Below are positions 24,994 to 33,774 of a stretch of 64,000 nucleotides of DNA, piece by piece; position 1 is the stretch's first letter; the number at the start of each line of letters is the position of its first letter. The notes below the pieces were generated by a model that was not told where the DNA came from, made no database searches, and saw nothing but the letters and a program-made list of their open reading frames with translations. Source of the stretch: Streptomyces sp. WMMC500 (lineage in GTDB: Bacteria > Actinomycetota > Actinomycetes > Streptomycetales > Streptomycetaceae); contig NZ_CP114905.1 of the NCBI RefSeq assembly GCF_027497195.1, positions 2,213,501-2,277,500 on the forward strand, written 5' to 3'. The translations under genes and the position numbers were made by a program.

Positions 24994-25956
24994 CTACGTC
25001 CCGCCGCCGTCTCCCCCGCCACCGCCGCCGTCCGCCCCGTCCACGAGGGTGCCGCCACCGCCCGCGACGCCGGGCGCTCCGCCCGCCGCGCCGGTGCTCA
25101 GGTCGTCCACGGCCGCGACCCCGACCACCGCGCCGGTGGTCCGCTTGCCGCGCCGGACCACGCGCTCCAGCCAGCTCGCGAGGGACGTGAGGATGAAGTT
25201 CACGATGACGTAGATCACCGCGACGACGACGAAGCTGGCGAACACGTTGGAGTAGTTCGACGCCAGCGTGCGCCGCTCGATGAGCAGTTCGCTGAAGCCG
25301 ATCATCACGCCGCCGAGCGCGGTGTCCTTCACGATGACGACGAGCTGGCTGACGATCGCCGGCAGCATCGCGGTGACGGCCTGGGGCAGCAGCACGGAAC
25401 CCATCATCTGGCCCTTGCGCAGGCCGATGGCCTTGGCCGCCTCGCTCTGCCCGCGGGGCAGGGAGAGGATGCCGGCGCGGACGATCTCGGCGAGCACGGC
25501 GGCGTTGTAGAGCACGAGCCCGGTGACGACGGCGTACAGCGGGCGCTGCTCGCTGCCTATGTCGGTGTACTCCGCGTAGAACTGGTTCGCGAACAGCATC
25601 AGGAGCAGCACGGGGATGGCGCGGAAGAACTCCACGACCGCGCCCGCCGGGATCCGCACCCACGCGTGGTCCGACAGCCGCGCGATGCCGAACAGCGCCC
25701 CCAGCGGCAGCGCGATGAGCAGCGCGAGGCCGGCCGCCTTCAGCGTCTCGCCCAGGCCCGGCAGCAGGTACGTGGTCCACGCCTGGGAGTCGGTGAAGAA
25801 CGGCTTCCACAGCCGCCACTCGAGCTGGTCCTTCGCGTTCAGCTTGTCGAGGACCCACCACACGCCGAGGGCCAGCACGACGAGGAAGACCGCGCTGTAG
25901 ACGACGTTGCGCGCCTTGGCCCGCGGGCCGGGGGCGTCGTAGAGAACGGAGCTCAT
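24994..25956 (-). CDS. gluD: Glutamate-type ABC transporter permease (GluD-like)
   Basis: The 320-residue inner-membrane protein belongs to the HisMQ/GlnP family. A TM segment at about residues 20 to 38, then LGETLKAAGLALLIALPLGALFG, FRAIPVLLLMLFAN and the EAA coupling loop EAAKAIGLRKGQMMGSVLLPQAV. The last 45 residues are an unusual Gly-rich tail (TLVDGADGGGGGGDGGG). Its ATG overlaps the gluC stop by four bases (ATGA), so translation is coupled. It is the last gene of the glu operon. Confidence 0.93.
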   Translation of the reverse strand: MSSVLYDAPGPRAKARNVVYSAVFLVVLALGVWWVLDKLNAKDQLEWRLWKPFFTDSQAWTTYLLPGLGETLKAAGLALLIALPLGALFGIARLSDHAWVRIPAGAVVEFFRAIPVLLLMLFANQFYAEYTDIGSEQRPLYAVVTGLVLYNAAVLAEIVRAGILSLPRGQSEAAKAIGLRKGQMMGSVLLPQAVTAMLPAIVSQLVVIVKDTALGGVMIGFSELLIERRTLASNYSNVFASFVVVAVIYVIVNFILTSLASWLERVVRRGKRTTGAVVGVAAVDDLSTGAAGGAPGVAGGGGTLVDGADGGGGGGDGGGT

Positions 25957-26624
25957 CGCTTGACCGCCACCTTCTTGCCGACCCAGCCGAGAACGAGCCC
26001 GGTCGGCAGGGTCAGCACGACGAAGCCGAGGGCGAAGATCGCCGAGATGAGGAGGAGCTGCGCCTCGTTCTCGATCATCTCCTTCATGAGCAGGGACGCC
26101 TCGGCGACCCCGATGGCGGCCGCCACCGTGGTGTTCTTGGTGAGGGCGATGAGGACGTTGGTGAGCGGGCCGACGACCGAGCGGAACGCCTGGGGCAGCA
26201 CGATGAGGGAGAGGACCTGGGTGAAGCTCAGCCCGATGGCGCGGGCGGCCTCCGCCTGGCCGACCGGCACGGTGTTGATGCCCGAGCGCAGCGCCTCGCA
26301 GACGAACGCGGCGGTGTACGCGGACAGTCCGAGCACCGCCAGCCGGAAGTACTTGGAGTCGAAGTCGACGCCGGCGCCCAGGGTGACGCCGAAGATGTCG
26401 GAGAGTCCGAGGGCGCAGAAGACGATGATGACCGTCAGGGGGATGTTCCGGATGACGTTCACGTAGACCGCGCCGAAGCCCCGCATGAGCGGAACGGGGC
26501 TGACCCGCATGCCCGCCAGGATCGTCCCCAGGATGAGGGAGAACAGGCCCGACAGCAGGGTGAGTTTCACCGTGACCCAGAACGAGTCCAGGATCTGTGA
26601 GTCGTATTCCGAAATGATGTCCAA
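25953..26624 (-). CDS. gluC: Glutamate-type ABC transporter permease (GluC-like), TTG start
   Basis: The 223-residue HisMQ-family permease has a first TM segment in FWVTVKLTLLSGLFSLILGTIL, the VIRNIPLTVIIVFCALG stretch and the EAA loop EAARAIGLSFTQVLSLIVLPQA. It pairs with GluD to form the membrane channel. The only start that keeps the conserved N-terminus is a TTG at 26624; an in-frame TAA lies eight codons upstream and no good ribosome site is seen. Weak initiation together with the two hairpins in the gluB-gluC gap would keep permease levels below those of the binding protein. Confidence 0.92.
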   Translation of the reverse strand: MDIISEYDSQILDSFWVTVKLTLLSGLFSLILGTILAGMRVSPVPLMRGFGAVYVNVIRNIPLTVIIVFCALGLSDIFGVTLGAGVDFDSKYFRLAVLGLSAYTAAFVCEALRSGINTVPVGQAEAARAIGLSFTQVLSLIVLPQAFRSVVGPLTNVLIALTKNTTVAAAIGVAEASLLMKEMIENEAQLLLISAIFALGFVVLTLPTGLVLGWVGKKVAVKR

Positions 26625-26655
26625 CGTCAGTCCAGCGCTCTCGCCTTAAGTGGAC

Positions 26656-26733
26656 GCGGTGGTGCGCCACCCGGACCGGGGGCGCACCACCGCTCTGCCA
26701 GTGCGGCCGCACCGCCGCGGTGGCGGCGGTGCG
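26656..26733 (-). terminator. Two tandem hairpins between gluB and gluC
   Basis: First stem: 13 perfect bp (26656-26668 with 26681-26693) around a 12-base loop that can pair further. Second stem: 11 perfect bp (26708-26718 with 26723-26733) with a 4-base loop. Placed just after the binding-protein gene and before the permeases, they fit partial termination or 3'-end protection of the gluA-gluB mRNA. Confidence 0.75.
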
Positions 26734-26739
26734 TTCGGC

Positions 26740-27582
26740 TCACTTCTTGATGTCGCCGATCTTCGGCGCGGGCTCGAAGTCGTAGTTCGCGGGGCCGAGG
26801 TTGGCGTCCATGAACTTCTCCCACGAGCCGTCGGAGACCATCTTCTCCAGGGCGGCGTCGATGTCGGTCTTCATCTTCTCGTCGCCCTTCTGGACGCCGA
26901 TGCCGTAGTTCTCGTTGCTGAGGTTCAGCCCGGCGAGCTTGAACTTGCCCTTGTTCTCCTCCTTCGCGGCGTAGCCGGCGAGGATGGAGTCGTCGGTGGT
27001 CAGGGCGTCGATCGAGCCGCCGGCGACGGCGTCGAGGCACTCGGAGTAGCCGGGGCGCTCGGCGAGCTCGGCCTCGGGCGCGATGGTGTCCGTGACGTTC
27101 TGCGCCGAGGTGGAGCCGGTGACCGAGCAGAGGGTCTTGCCGTTGAGGTCCTCGCCCTTGGTGATGTTGTCGTCGGCGCGGATCAGCAGGTCCTGGTGGG
27201 CCAGCAGGTACGGGCCCGCGAAGTCAACCTTCGCCTCGCGCTCGTCGGTGATCGAGTAGGTGGCGGCGATGAAGTCGACGTCGCCGCGCTCCAGCATGGT
27301 CTCGCGGTCGGCGCTGATCGCCTCCTTCCACTCGATCTGGTCCGCGGAGTAGCCGAGTTCCTTGGCCACGTACGTGGCGACGTCCACGTCGAAGCCCGAG
27401 TACGAGCCGTCGGGCTCCTTCAGGCCGAGGCCGGGCTGGTCGAACTTGATGCCGATGGTGATCGAGTCCTTGCCGCCGCCGTCACCGCTGTCACCGCCGT
27501 CGTCGTCGGAGCCGCACGCGGCCGCGGTGACGGAGAGGGCGAGTGCGCAGGCAGCGGCCGCGCTGACCTTGCGGAGATTCAT
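26740..27582 (-). CDS. gluB: Glutamate-type solute-binding lipoprotein (GluB-like)
   Basis: The 280-residue precursor has an export signal ending TAAACGS, so Cys23 should be lipid-modified and the protein held on the outer face of the membrane. The mature part opens with an acidic Gly/Asp/Ser linker, then SITIGIKFDQPGLGLKEPDG, SGFDVDVATYVAKELGY and VDFIAATYSITDEREAKVDF, the family 3 (amino acid) binding protein signature. The ATG at 27582 is preferred to the ATG nine bases upstream because GAAGG lies nine bases before it, whereas it would touch the upper ATG. Two hairpins follow its stop. Confidence 0.94.
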   Translation of the reverse strand: MNLRKVSAAAACALALSVTAAACGSDDDGGDSGDGGGKDSITIGIKFDQPGLGLKEPDGSYSGFDVDVATYVAKELGYSADQIEWKEAISADRETMLERGDVDFIAATYSITDEREAKVDFAGPYLLAHQDLLIRADDNITKGEDLNGKTLCSVTGSTSAQNVTDTIAPEAELAERPGYSECLDAVAGGSIDALTTDDSILAGYAAKEENKGKFKLAGLNLSNENYGIGVQKGDEKMKTDIDAALEKMVSDGSWEKFMDANLGPANYDFEPAPKIGDIKK

Positions 27583-27618
27583 GGTGAGCATCCTTCTGTC
27601 TGGTGTGTTGCCGGCAGC

Positions 27619-28398
27619 TCAGTGGTGCAGGATCTTCGACAGGAAGTCCTTCGCCCGGTCGCTGCGAGGGTTGGTGAAGAACTGGTCGGGCGTCGTCTCT
27701 TCCACGATCTGGCCGTCGGACATGAAGACCACCCGGTTCGCCGCCGAGCGGGCGAAGCCCATCTCGTGCGTGACGACGACCATAGTCATACCGTCCCGGG
27801 CGAGTTGCTGCATGACTTCCAGCACCTCGTTGATCATCTCGGGGTCGAGGGCCGAGGTGGGCTCGTCGAAGAGCATCACCTTGGGCTCCATCGCCAGCGC
27901 GCGGGCGATGGCCACCCGCTGCTGCTGGCCGCCGGAGAGCTGCGCGGGGTACTTGTCCGCCTGGTTGCCGACGCCCACCCGGTCGAGCAGGGCCCTGGCG
28001 GAGGTCTCCGCGGCCGCCTTGTCCTTCTTGCGGACCTTGACCTGCCCGAGGGTCACGTTCTGCAGCACGGTCTTGTGGGCGAAGAGGTTGAAGGACTGGA
28101 AGACCATGCCCACGTCGGCGCGGAGCTTGGCCAGCTCACGGCCCTCGGCGGGCAGCGGCTTGCCGTCCAGGGTGATGCGGCCGGAGTCGATGGGCTCCAG
28201 CCGGTTGATCGCACGGCAGAGCGTGGACTTCCCGGACCCGGAAGGTCCGATGACGACGACGACCTCACCGCGCGCGATCGTCAGGTCGATGTCCTGGAGC
28301 ACGTGCAGCGCACCGAAATGCTTGTTGACGTTGTCCAGCACGACCAGCGGTTCGCCCGCCGCCGGAACGGCGTCCTTGGCCATCGAAACCTCGGTCAT
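27619..28398 (-). CDS. gluA: Glutamate-type ABC transporter ATPase (GluA-like)
   Basis: The 259-residue ATPase has Walker [10 protein letters not shown], the Q-loop [17 protein letters not shown], the signature [15 protein letters not shown], Walker [15 protein letters not shown] and the H-loop [11 protein letters not shown]. It powers the GluCD channel fed by GluB. A second ATG five codons in (28383) has GAGG five bases before it and is an alternative start. It opens the operon; 277 bases separate it from the divergent response regulator gene, which suggests that two-component system may control it. Confidence 0.95.
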   Translation of the reverse strand: MTEVSMAKDAVPAAGEPLVVLDNVNKHFGALHVLQDIDLTIARGEVVVVIGPSGSGKSTLCRAINRLEPIDSGRITLDGKPLPAEGRELAKLRADVGMVFQSFNLFAHKTVLQNVTLGQVKVRKKDKAAAETSARALLDRVGVGNQADKYPAQLSGGQQQRVAIARALAMEPKVMLFDEPTSALDPEMINEVLEVMQQLARDGMTMVVVTHEMGFARSAANRVVFMSDGQIVEETTPDQFFTNPRSDRAKDFLSKILHH

Positions 28399-28607
28399 CC
28401 GCGTCTTGCTCCGTCCTCTTCGGTTGCCTGGACCTTAGTGAGCAGCCTCGACCAGCGTCATCACATCTGAGGGGAAATTGAGCATAACGATCCGGCCGCA
28501 ATCGGACACAATAGAAGAAATCGGGACGCCGCTCTTCCCTCCTGTCACATAACGGAAACCGCTGGGTGACCTGGCCGGACTTGACGGGAGAGGGCCGTAT
28601 CCGCATG

Positions 28608-28643
28608 TATTCGAGTGCGGGCTGATATTCGAGTGCGGGCTGA
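28608..28643 (+). repeat. Perfect 18-bp tandem duplication upstream of a response regulator
   Basis: TATTCGAGTGCGGGCTGA occurs twice head to tail (28608-28625 and 28626-28643). It starts 68 bases before the response regulator ATG and follows a TTGACG hexamer (28581). It may be a two-site operator for the OmpR-type regulator or a recent slippage duplication. Confidence 0.8.
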
Positions 28644-28675
28644 GACGATACGCGAGTCAGGGAACAGGAGGGCCG

Positions 28676-29422
28676 ATGAGGCTGCTGCTCGTCGAGGACG
28701 ACGACCACGTGGCCACCGCGCTCTCCGCGGTGCTGGCCCGGCACGGCTTCGAGGTGGGCATGGCCCACAGCGGCCAGGAGGCGCTGCAGGAGCTGCTGCA
28801 CAGCGAGCTGGCCCCGTTCGACGTGGTGCTGCTGGACCTGGGGCTGCCCGACCAGGACGGCTTCGAGGTGTGCGGACGGATCCGCAAGCTGACCGGCACG
28901 CCCGTGATCATGGTGACCGCGCGCTCCGACGTCCGGTCCCGCATCCATGGGCTCAACCTGGGCGCCGACGACTATGTCGTCAAGCCGTACGACATGGGCG
29001 AGCTGCTCGCGCGCGTACACGCCGTCGCCCGGCGCACCGCGGCGGCGGAGCCGGAGCCCCCCGCCGGCACGGGCGGCGCGGGCGGCGCGGGCGCGGCCGG
29101 GGAGCGGGCCGACGATCCCGCGGCGCCGCTGGTCGTGGGCCCCGTGACGCTGGAGCCCCACGCCCGCCGGGTCAGCGTCGGCGGCGCGGAGGTGCAGCTC
29201 ACCCGCAAGGAGTTCGACCTGCTCGCGCTGCTCGCGGCGCGCCCCGGCGTGGTGTTCCGGCGGGAGCAGATCATCAGCGAGGTGTGGCGCAGCAGTTGGG
29301 AGGGTACGGGCCGGACCCTGGAGGTCCACATCGCCTCCCTGCGCAGCAAGCTCGGTCTGCCCGCGCTCATCGAGACGGTGCGGGGCGTCGGCTATCGCCT
29401 CGTGCCCCCGCCGGCCGGCTGA
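28676..29422 (+). CDS. OmpR/PhoB-family response regulator
   Basis: The 248-residue protein has a receiver domain (acidic pocket VEDDDH, phospho-acceptor Asp in VLLDLGLPDQDGFEV, Lys in YVVKPYDMGELL) and a C-terminal winged-helix DNA-binding domain (LTRKEFDLLALLAARPGVVFRR cut by the conserved turn; EVHIASLRSKLG; GVGYRLV). An Ala/Gly-rich linker of about 35 residues joins them. GGAGG stands six bases before the ATG. The sensor kinase gene starts 12 bases after its stop. The position next to and divergent from gluABCD is like that of SCO5778/5779 (from memory), so the transporter operon is a likely target. Confidence 0.95.
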   Translation: MRLLLVEDDDHVATALSAVLARHGFEVGMAHSGQEALQELLHSELAPFDVVLLDLGLPDQDGFEVCGRIRKLTGTPVIMVTARSDVRSRIHGLNLGADDYVVKPYDMGELLARVHAVARRTAAAEPEPPAGTGGAGGAGAAGERADDPAAPLVVGPVTLEPHARRVSVGGAEVQLTRKEFDLLALLAARPGVVFRREQIISEVWRSSWEGTGRTLEVHIASLRSKLGLPALIETVRGVGYRLVPPPAG

Positions 29423-29434
29423 GGCCCTGTCCGT

Positions 29435-30868
29435 ATGCGTACCCGGCTGCTCCCCCTGCTCATCGTGCTCATGGCAGGCATGCTGCTCGCGCTCGGCTTT
29501 CCGCTCGCCGACCGCATCGCCGGGCAGGAGCAGCAGCACGTGATCGTGGACCGTATCGACGACACCGCCCGTTTCGCGTCCCTCGCGCAGTACGTCTCCT
29601 CCCGCAACGAGGCCCGCCCGCCGTCGGAGGACGAGCGGCTGCGCGCGCTGCAGGAGGAGCTGCGCCGGTATCACGACCTCTACGGCATCCGCGCCGGCGT
29701 CTACTACCGCGATCGCACCGCGATGGCCGCCGCCCCCGCGGGCTGGCGGGCCATGGCCGGCGCCGAGGGCGAGCGGGCCTACTCCGAGTCCCTGGCGGGC
29801 CGCCGCAGCCACGACCCCCCGCAGGTGTGGCCCTGGCAGCAGCACAGGCTGACGGTCGCCTCCCCGGTCGTACGGGACGGGGACGTGGTCGCCGTCGTGG
29901 TCACCGAATCGCCCACCGGGGCCATGCGCTCGCGCACCCTCACCGGCTGGCTCTGGCTCGGCGCCGGCATCGCCGCGGCGATGACGGCCGCGGTGGCGGT
30001 GGCGTACCGGCTGACCGGCTGGGTGCTCAAGCCGGTGCGCGTGCTCGACAAGGCCACGCACGACATCGCCACCGGCCGGCTGAAGTCCCGCGTCGCCGCC
30101 GCCGGCGGGCCGCCGGAGCTGCGCCGCCTCGCCGGTTCCTTCAACGAGATGGCCGACAACGTCGAGGACGTGCTGGAGCGGCAGCGCACCTTCGTCGCCG
30201 ACGCCTCCCACCAGCTCCGCAACCCACTGTCCGCGCTGCTGCTGCGCATCGAGCTGCTGCGCCTGGAGGCGCCGCACGCCGCCGCGGAGATCGAGTCGGT
30301 GCAGGCGGAGGGCACCCGGCTGGCCCGGGTCCTGGACGACCTGCTGGACCTGGCGCTGGCCGAGCACTCGCCCGCCGACCTGCGGGTGACCGACGTGGCC
30401 CGGCTGGCGGCCGAGCGGGTCGCGAGCTGGCGTCCGCTGGCCGGGGGACACGACGTACGGCTGTTCCTGTCCGGCGTCCCGGCCGTGACCGGCTGGGCGG
30501 ACCCGGTGGCGCTGTCCAGCGCGCTGGACGCGGTGGTGGACAACGCCGTGAAGTTCTCGCCGCGGGGCGGCGAGGTGGAGGTGCGGGTGGACGCGGACGG
30601 CGACGAGGTGACGGTCGTGGTCGCCGACGGCGGGCCGGGGCTCACCGACGAGGAGCTGGGCCGCATCGGCGACCGCTTCTGGCGCAGCGGACGGCATCAG
30701 AACGTCTCCGGCTCGGGTCTGGGGCTGTCCATCGTCCGGGCGCTGCTCGCGGCGGGCGGGGGACGTATCTCGTATGAACGTAACGAGCCGAGGGGGCTCC
30801 GGGTGACGATCGCGGTGCCGCGGAACGCGCCGGAGGGCGGCGGGCGGGATCTGCCGGACGGGGGCTAG
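29435..30868 (+). CDS. Sensor histidine kinase
   Basis: The 477-residue membrane kinase has TM1 at about residues 7 to 25, an extracytoplasmic sensor of about 135 residues, TM2 at about 168 to 188, a HAMP domain (LTGWVLKPVRVLDKATHDIATG), HisKA with the phospho-acceptor in FVADASHQLRNPLSALLL, and HATPase with N-box DNAVKFSPRG, G1 DGGPGLTDEE and G2 GSGLGLSIV. It pairs with the regulator just upstream. Its stop codon shares the palindrome CTAG with the stop of the convergent AI-2E gene, a 4-base tail-to-tail overlap. Confidence 0.95.
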   Translation: MRTRLLPLLIVLMAGMLLALGFPLADRIAGQEQQHVIVDRIDDTARFASLAQYVSSRNEARPPSEDERLRALQEELRRYHDLYGIRAGVYYRDRTAMAAAPAGWRAMAGAEGERAYSESLAGRRSHDPPQVWPWQQHRLTVASPVVRDGDVVAVVVTESPTGAMRSRTLTGWLWLGAGIAAAMTAAVAVAYRLTGWVLKPVRVLDKATHDIATGRLKSRVAAAGGPPELRRLAGSFNEMADNVEDVLERQRTFVADASHQLRNPLSALLLRIELLRLEAPHAAAEIESVQAEGTRLARVLDDLLDLALAEHSPADLRVTDVARLAAERVASWRPLAGGHDVRLFLSGVPAVTGWADPVALSSALDAVVDNAVKFSPRGGEVEVRVDADGDEVTVVVADGGPGLTDEELGRIGDRFWRSGRHQNVSGSGLGLSIVRALLAAGGGRISYERNEPRGLRVTIAVPRNAPEGGGRDLPDGG

Positions 30869-32190
30869 GTGTCGCGGGGGGCGTCGCCGGACGGCCCGCC
30901 GGGGTCCTGGCCGGAGTTCTTGCGGGAGTCCCCGCCGGAGTCCCCACCGGACGCTCTGCGGGGGTGGCGCCGCAGCGTGGTGCGCATCCTGGCGAGCCGG
31001 ACGGGGCCGCCGCGGCGGCGCCTGGGCCGGTCGTCGTGGACGCGTTCGTCGACCTCGTAGCGGCGTACGTACGCGGAGAGGAACGCCTGCAGCGTCGCCG
31101 TCGCCGGGATCGCGATCAGCGCGCCGACCGCGCCCAGCAGCGCCGCGCCGGCGACGACCGAGCCGAAGGCCACGGCGGGGTGGACGTCCACGGTCCGCGC
31201 GGTGATCCTCGGCTGCAGCAGGTAGTTCTCGAACTGCTGGTAGAGGATCACAAACCCGAGCAGCCAGAGCGCGGTCCACGGCCCGACGGTGAACGCCAGC
31301 AGGATCGGCAGGGATCCGGCGATGTACGTGCCCACGGTCGGCACGAACTGCGAGACGACCCCCACCCACACCGCGAGCGCGGGCGCGTACGGCACGTCCA
31401 GCAGCAGCATCACGATGTAGTGCGCCACGCCCGAGACGATCGCCATCAGGCCGCGCGAGTACAGGTAGCCGCCGGTCTTGGCGACCGCGATCTCCCAGGC
31501 CCGCAGCACCTCGGCCTGCCGCGCGGGCGGCAGTACGGAGCAGATCGCGCGGCGCAGCCGCGGACCCTCGGCGGTGAAGTAGAAGGCGAAGAGCACCACC
31601 GTCAGCGCGGTGAACAGGCCGCCGAGGACGGTGGTGGAGATGCCCCAGACGTTGTCGGCGCTGCGCTGCAGGTAGTCGCGTACGGTGTCGGACTTCAGGA
31701 AGTCCTGCTGGAGGTCGTCCACGCGCAGTTCGGTGCCGAACTGCTCGTTGATCCACTCCACGAGGGACTCGACGTAGTCCGGGAAGTTCTCGACGATCAG
31801 CCGGATCTGGTCGGCGACCAGCGAACCGAGGGCGGCGATGAACGCCGCGGCGGCCGCCAGCACGCCGAGGAAGACGAGCGCGGTCGCGGTGCCGCGGCGC
31901 ATGCCGCGGGCGGCGAGGCGGTCGACGGCGGGCTCGCAGGCCAGCCCGATGAAGAAGGCCACCACGATGTTGATCAGCAGCCCGTACAGCTCGTGGAAGG
32001 CCCATTCCGCGACGTGGAAGCAGGCGACCAGGGCCAGCGCGAGCACTATCGCGCGGGGCAGCCAGGGGGGCATGCGCTCGCGGGAGGCCGGGGGCGGGGC
32101 GCCGTCGCCCGGGGGCGGGCCGGGCGCGGCGGATTCGGCGGGGGTCTCTGGTGCGCGAGCGGTGTCGTCAGAAGCAGCCGATGGAGCCAT
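30865..32190 (-). CDS. AI-2E (PerM) family membrane transporter
   Basis: The 441-residue protein has about seven to eight hydrophobic segments, starting with WLPRAIVLALALVACFHVAEW and INIVVAFFIGLACEPAVDRL, the latter typical of the AI-2E family. The loop SVLPPARQAEVLRAWEIAVAKTGGYLYSRGLMA and the late VGPWTALWLLGFVILYQQFENYLL segment are also family marks. Both ends (35 N-terminal and about 80 C-terminal residues) are disordered, Pro/Ser/Arg-rich. Family members export diverse solutes; the substrate here is unknown. It lies 36 bases downstream of the DUF3046 gene, where recA and recX would be expected in other actinobacteria. Confidence 0.88.
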   Translation of the reverse strand: MAPSAASDDTARAPETPAESAAPGPPPGDGAPPPASRERMPPWLPRAIVLALALVACFHVAEWAFHELYGLLINIVVAFFIGLACEPAVDRLAARGMRRGTATALVFLGVLAAAAAFIAALGSLVADQIRLIVENFPDYVESLVEWINEQFGTELRVDDLQQDFLKSDTVRDYLQRSADNVWGISTTVLGGLFTALTVVLFAFYFTAEGPRLRRAICSVLPPARQAEVLRAWEIAVAKTGGYLYSRGLMAIVSGVAHYIVMLLLDVPYAPALAVWVGVVSQFVPTVGTYIAGSLPILLAFTVGPWTALWLLGFVILYQQFENYLLQPRITARTVDVHPAVAFGSVVAGAALLGAVGALIAIPATATLQAFLSAYVRRYEVDERVHDDRPRRRRGGPVRLARMRTTLRRHPRRASGGDSGGDSRKNSGQDPGGPSGDAPRDT

Positions 32191-32226
32191 GAACGAACAG
32201 TGTGGCCGACCGCCGTCGCGGCATCG

Positions 32227-32421
32227 TCAGCGCATCTCCCCCGGGATGTCCATCGCCGCGCACACCCCGCGCCAGACGTCGCGCGCGTCCCACCCGGCGT
32301 CCAGCGCCTCGTGGACCGTACGGCCGCCCAGCTCGGACATCACGTGGTCGCGGGCGAAGGAGTCGACGTAGGGCTCGCCGAAGTAGTCGCGCATCCGCTG
32401 CCAGAAGACCGTCAACCGCAT
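32227..32421 (-). CDS. DUF3046 protein
   Basis: The 64-residue protein MRLTVFWQRMRDYFGEPY... with HVMSELGGRTVHEALDAG and VCAAMDIPGEMR matches the small DUF3046 family confined to actinobacteria. Function unknown. In M. tuberculosis (Rv2738c) and other actinobacteria the gene sits directly upstream of recA (from memory). Here recA is some 30 kb away and an AI-2E gene follows instead. The ATG at 32421 is the first residue of the conserved block. Confidence 0.88.
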   Translation of the reverse strand: MRLTVFWQRMRDYFGEPYVDSFARDHVMSELGGRTVHEALDAGWDARDVWRGVCAAMDIPGEMR

Positions 32422-32511
32422 GCGTCCATTATCCCGCCCGTAACCGCACCTGAGAGTGCTCCCGGCCCGTTGGCCTCCCGGCCGGGCCCGCCGGGCTCGT
32501 AACGTCGCCCC

Positions 32512-33417
32512 ATGGCTGACTCCCCGCAGGTCCGCGCCGCAGAGTTCATCTGGCTGACCGCCCGTGTGCTGGAGCAGCGCCGGTTCGCCCACCACTTCGT
32601 GCCCGGCGCCGCCGACGCCGACGGGGTGGAGAAGGCGCTGGAGGCGTACCGGAACGCCGACGGCGGCTACGGGCACGCCCTGGACCCCGACCTGCGCGGT
32701 CCGGGCAGCCAGCCGCTGCACACCGCGCACGCGCTGCGGGTGCTCGACTCGCTCGGCCGCTGCACCGGCCGCCGCGCCGAGGACGTCTGCCGCTACCTGA
32801 CCGCCGTCTCCAACGCCGACGGCGCCCTGCCCGCCGTGCACCCCTCGCTGCGCGGCTACCCGGCCGCCCCGTGGCTGCCGGTGCCCGCGGACCCGCCGAG
32901 CGCGCTGCTGACCACCGCGCCGGTCGTGGGGCTGCTGCACCGCAACGACATCTGGCACGCCTGGCTCTTCCGCGCCACCGACTTCTGCTGGCACGCCGTC
33001 GAGACACTGCGCGGGAGCCATCCGTACGAGGCGGAGGCCGCGGTGTCCTTCCTCGACCACGTGCCCGACCGGAGGCGCGCCGAGGCCGCGGCGGACCGGC
33101 TGGGCCGGCTGGTGCGCGCCGAGCGGCTGGTGCTGCTGGAGCCGGGCAGGGCGGGCGCCGAGCCGGCCGCGGAGGGGCACGCGCCGGGCGAGCACCACCA
33201 CCCGCACGACTTCGCCCGGCGGCCGGGGTCGCTGGCCCGGCGCTGGTTCAGCGACGCGGAGATGGCGCGGTCGCTGGACTTCCTGGCGGCGAACCAGCGG
33301 GCGGACGGCGGGTGGCCGGTGGCGTGGCGGCGCTGGTCGCCGGGGGCGGAGCTGGAGGCCCGGCCGCTGGCGACGCTGGAGGCGCTGCTGACGCTGCGGG
33401 CGTACGGGCGGATCTGA
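32512..33417 (+). CDS. Terpenoid-cyclase/prenyltransferase-fold protein, unknown role
   Basis: The 301-residue soluble protein contains alpha/alpha-barrel type repeats: EAYRNADGGYGHALDPDLRG near residues 44 to 63 and LAANQRADGGWPVAWRRW near the C-terminus (DGG-Y/W motifs as in squalene cyclases and prenyltransferase beta subunits). It lacks a DxDD or DDxxD catalytic motif, so cyclase or transferase activity is not supported. It has a His-rich stretch (GEHHHPHDF) around residue 225. The ATG at 32512 begins the conserved region. It is divergent from the DUF3046 gene. Confidence 0.78.
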   Translation: MADSPQVRAAEFIWLTARVLEQRRFAHHFVPGAADADGVEKALEAYRNADGGYGHALDPDLRGPGSQPLHTAHALRVLDSLGRCTGRRAEDVCRYLTAVSNADGALPAVHPSLRGYPAAPWLPVPADPPSALLTTAPVVGLLHRNDIWHAWLFRATDFCWHAVETLRGSHPYEAEAAVSFLDHVPDRRRAEAAADRLGRLVRAERLVLLEPGRAGAEPAAEGHAPGEHHHPHDFARRPGSLARRWFSDAEMARSLDFLAANQRADGGWPVAWRRWSPGAELEARPLATLEALLTLRAYGRI

Positions 33418-33465
33418 CGGCGCGCGGTGCGGGGCGGTCAGCCGGTCAGCCCCTCGGCCGGCCGG

Positions 33466-33774
33466 TCAGGCGCTCACGGCCCGTACCGCCGCCGTGACGA
33501 CCACGGCGGCGGTCACGACGAGCAGGAACGGCGCCCGCAGCAGCAGCGCGACGCCGGCGGCCCCCAGGCCCGCGGCGCGGGCGTCGAGGACCAGCGCCGT
33601 GCCGTCGGCGAAGGTCTGCTGCGCGGTGAGCGCCGCCAGCAGGGCGACGGGCAGCAGGGCGGCCAGGCGCCGCACGAGGGGGCGCTCCAGGGCGCCCGAG
33701 GGCACGGAGAGGCCGAGCAGCTTGACGGCGTAGCAGCCGGCGAAGGTCAGCCCGATCGCAAGCCAGGTGGTCAC
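33466..33774 (-). CDS. azlD: AzlD-family branched-chain amino acid exporter subunit
   Basis: The 102-residue protein has four predicted TM segments (WLAIGLTFAGCYAVKLLGL; LAALLPVALLAALTA; AAGLGAAGVALLLRAPFLLV and the C-terminal VVVTAAVRAV) and is the small partner of AzlC. Its GTG start overlaps the azlC stop by four bases (GTGA), so the two are translated together. The pair exports branched-chain amino acids or their analogues in characterised relatives; the substrate here is inferred. Confidence 0.88.
   Translation of the reverse strand: MTTWLAIGLTFAGCYAVKLLGLSVPSGALERPLVRRLAALLPVALLAALTAQQTFADGTALVLDARAAGLGAAGVALLLRAPFLLVVTAAVVVTAAVRAVSA

Noticed and set aside
27583..27591. ATG at 27591 as the gluB start
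   Set aside because: The GAAGG ribosome site would touch this ATG; the ATG nine bases later has proper spacing and starts the signal peptide.
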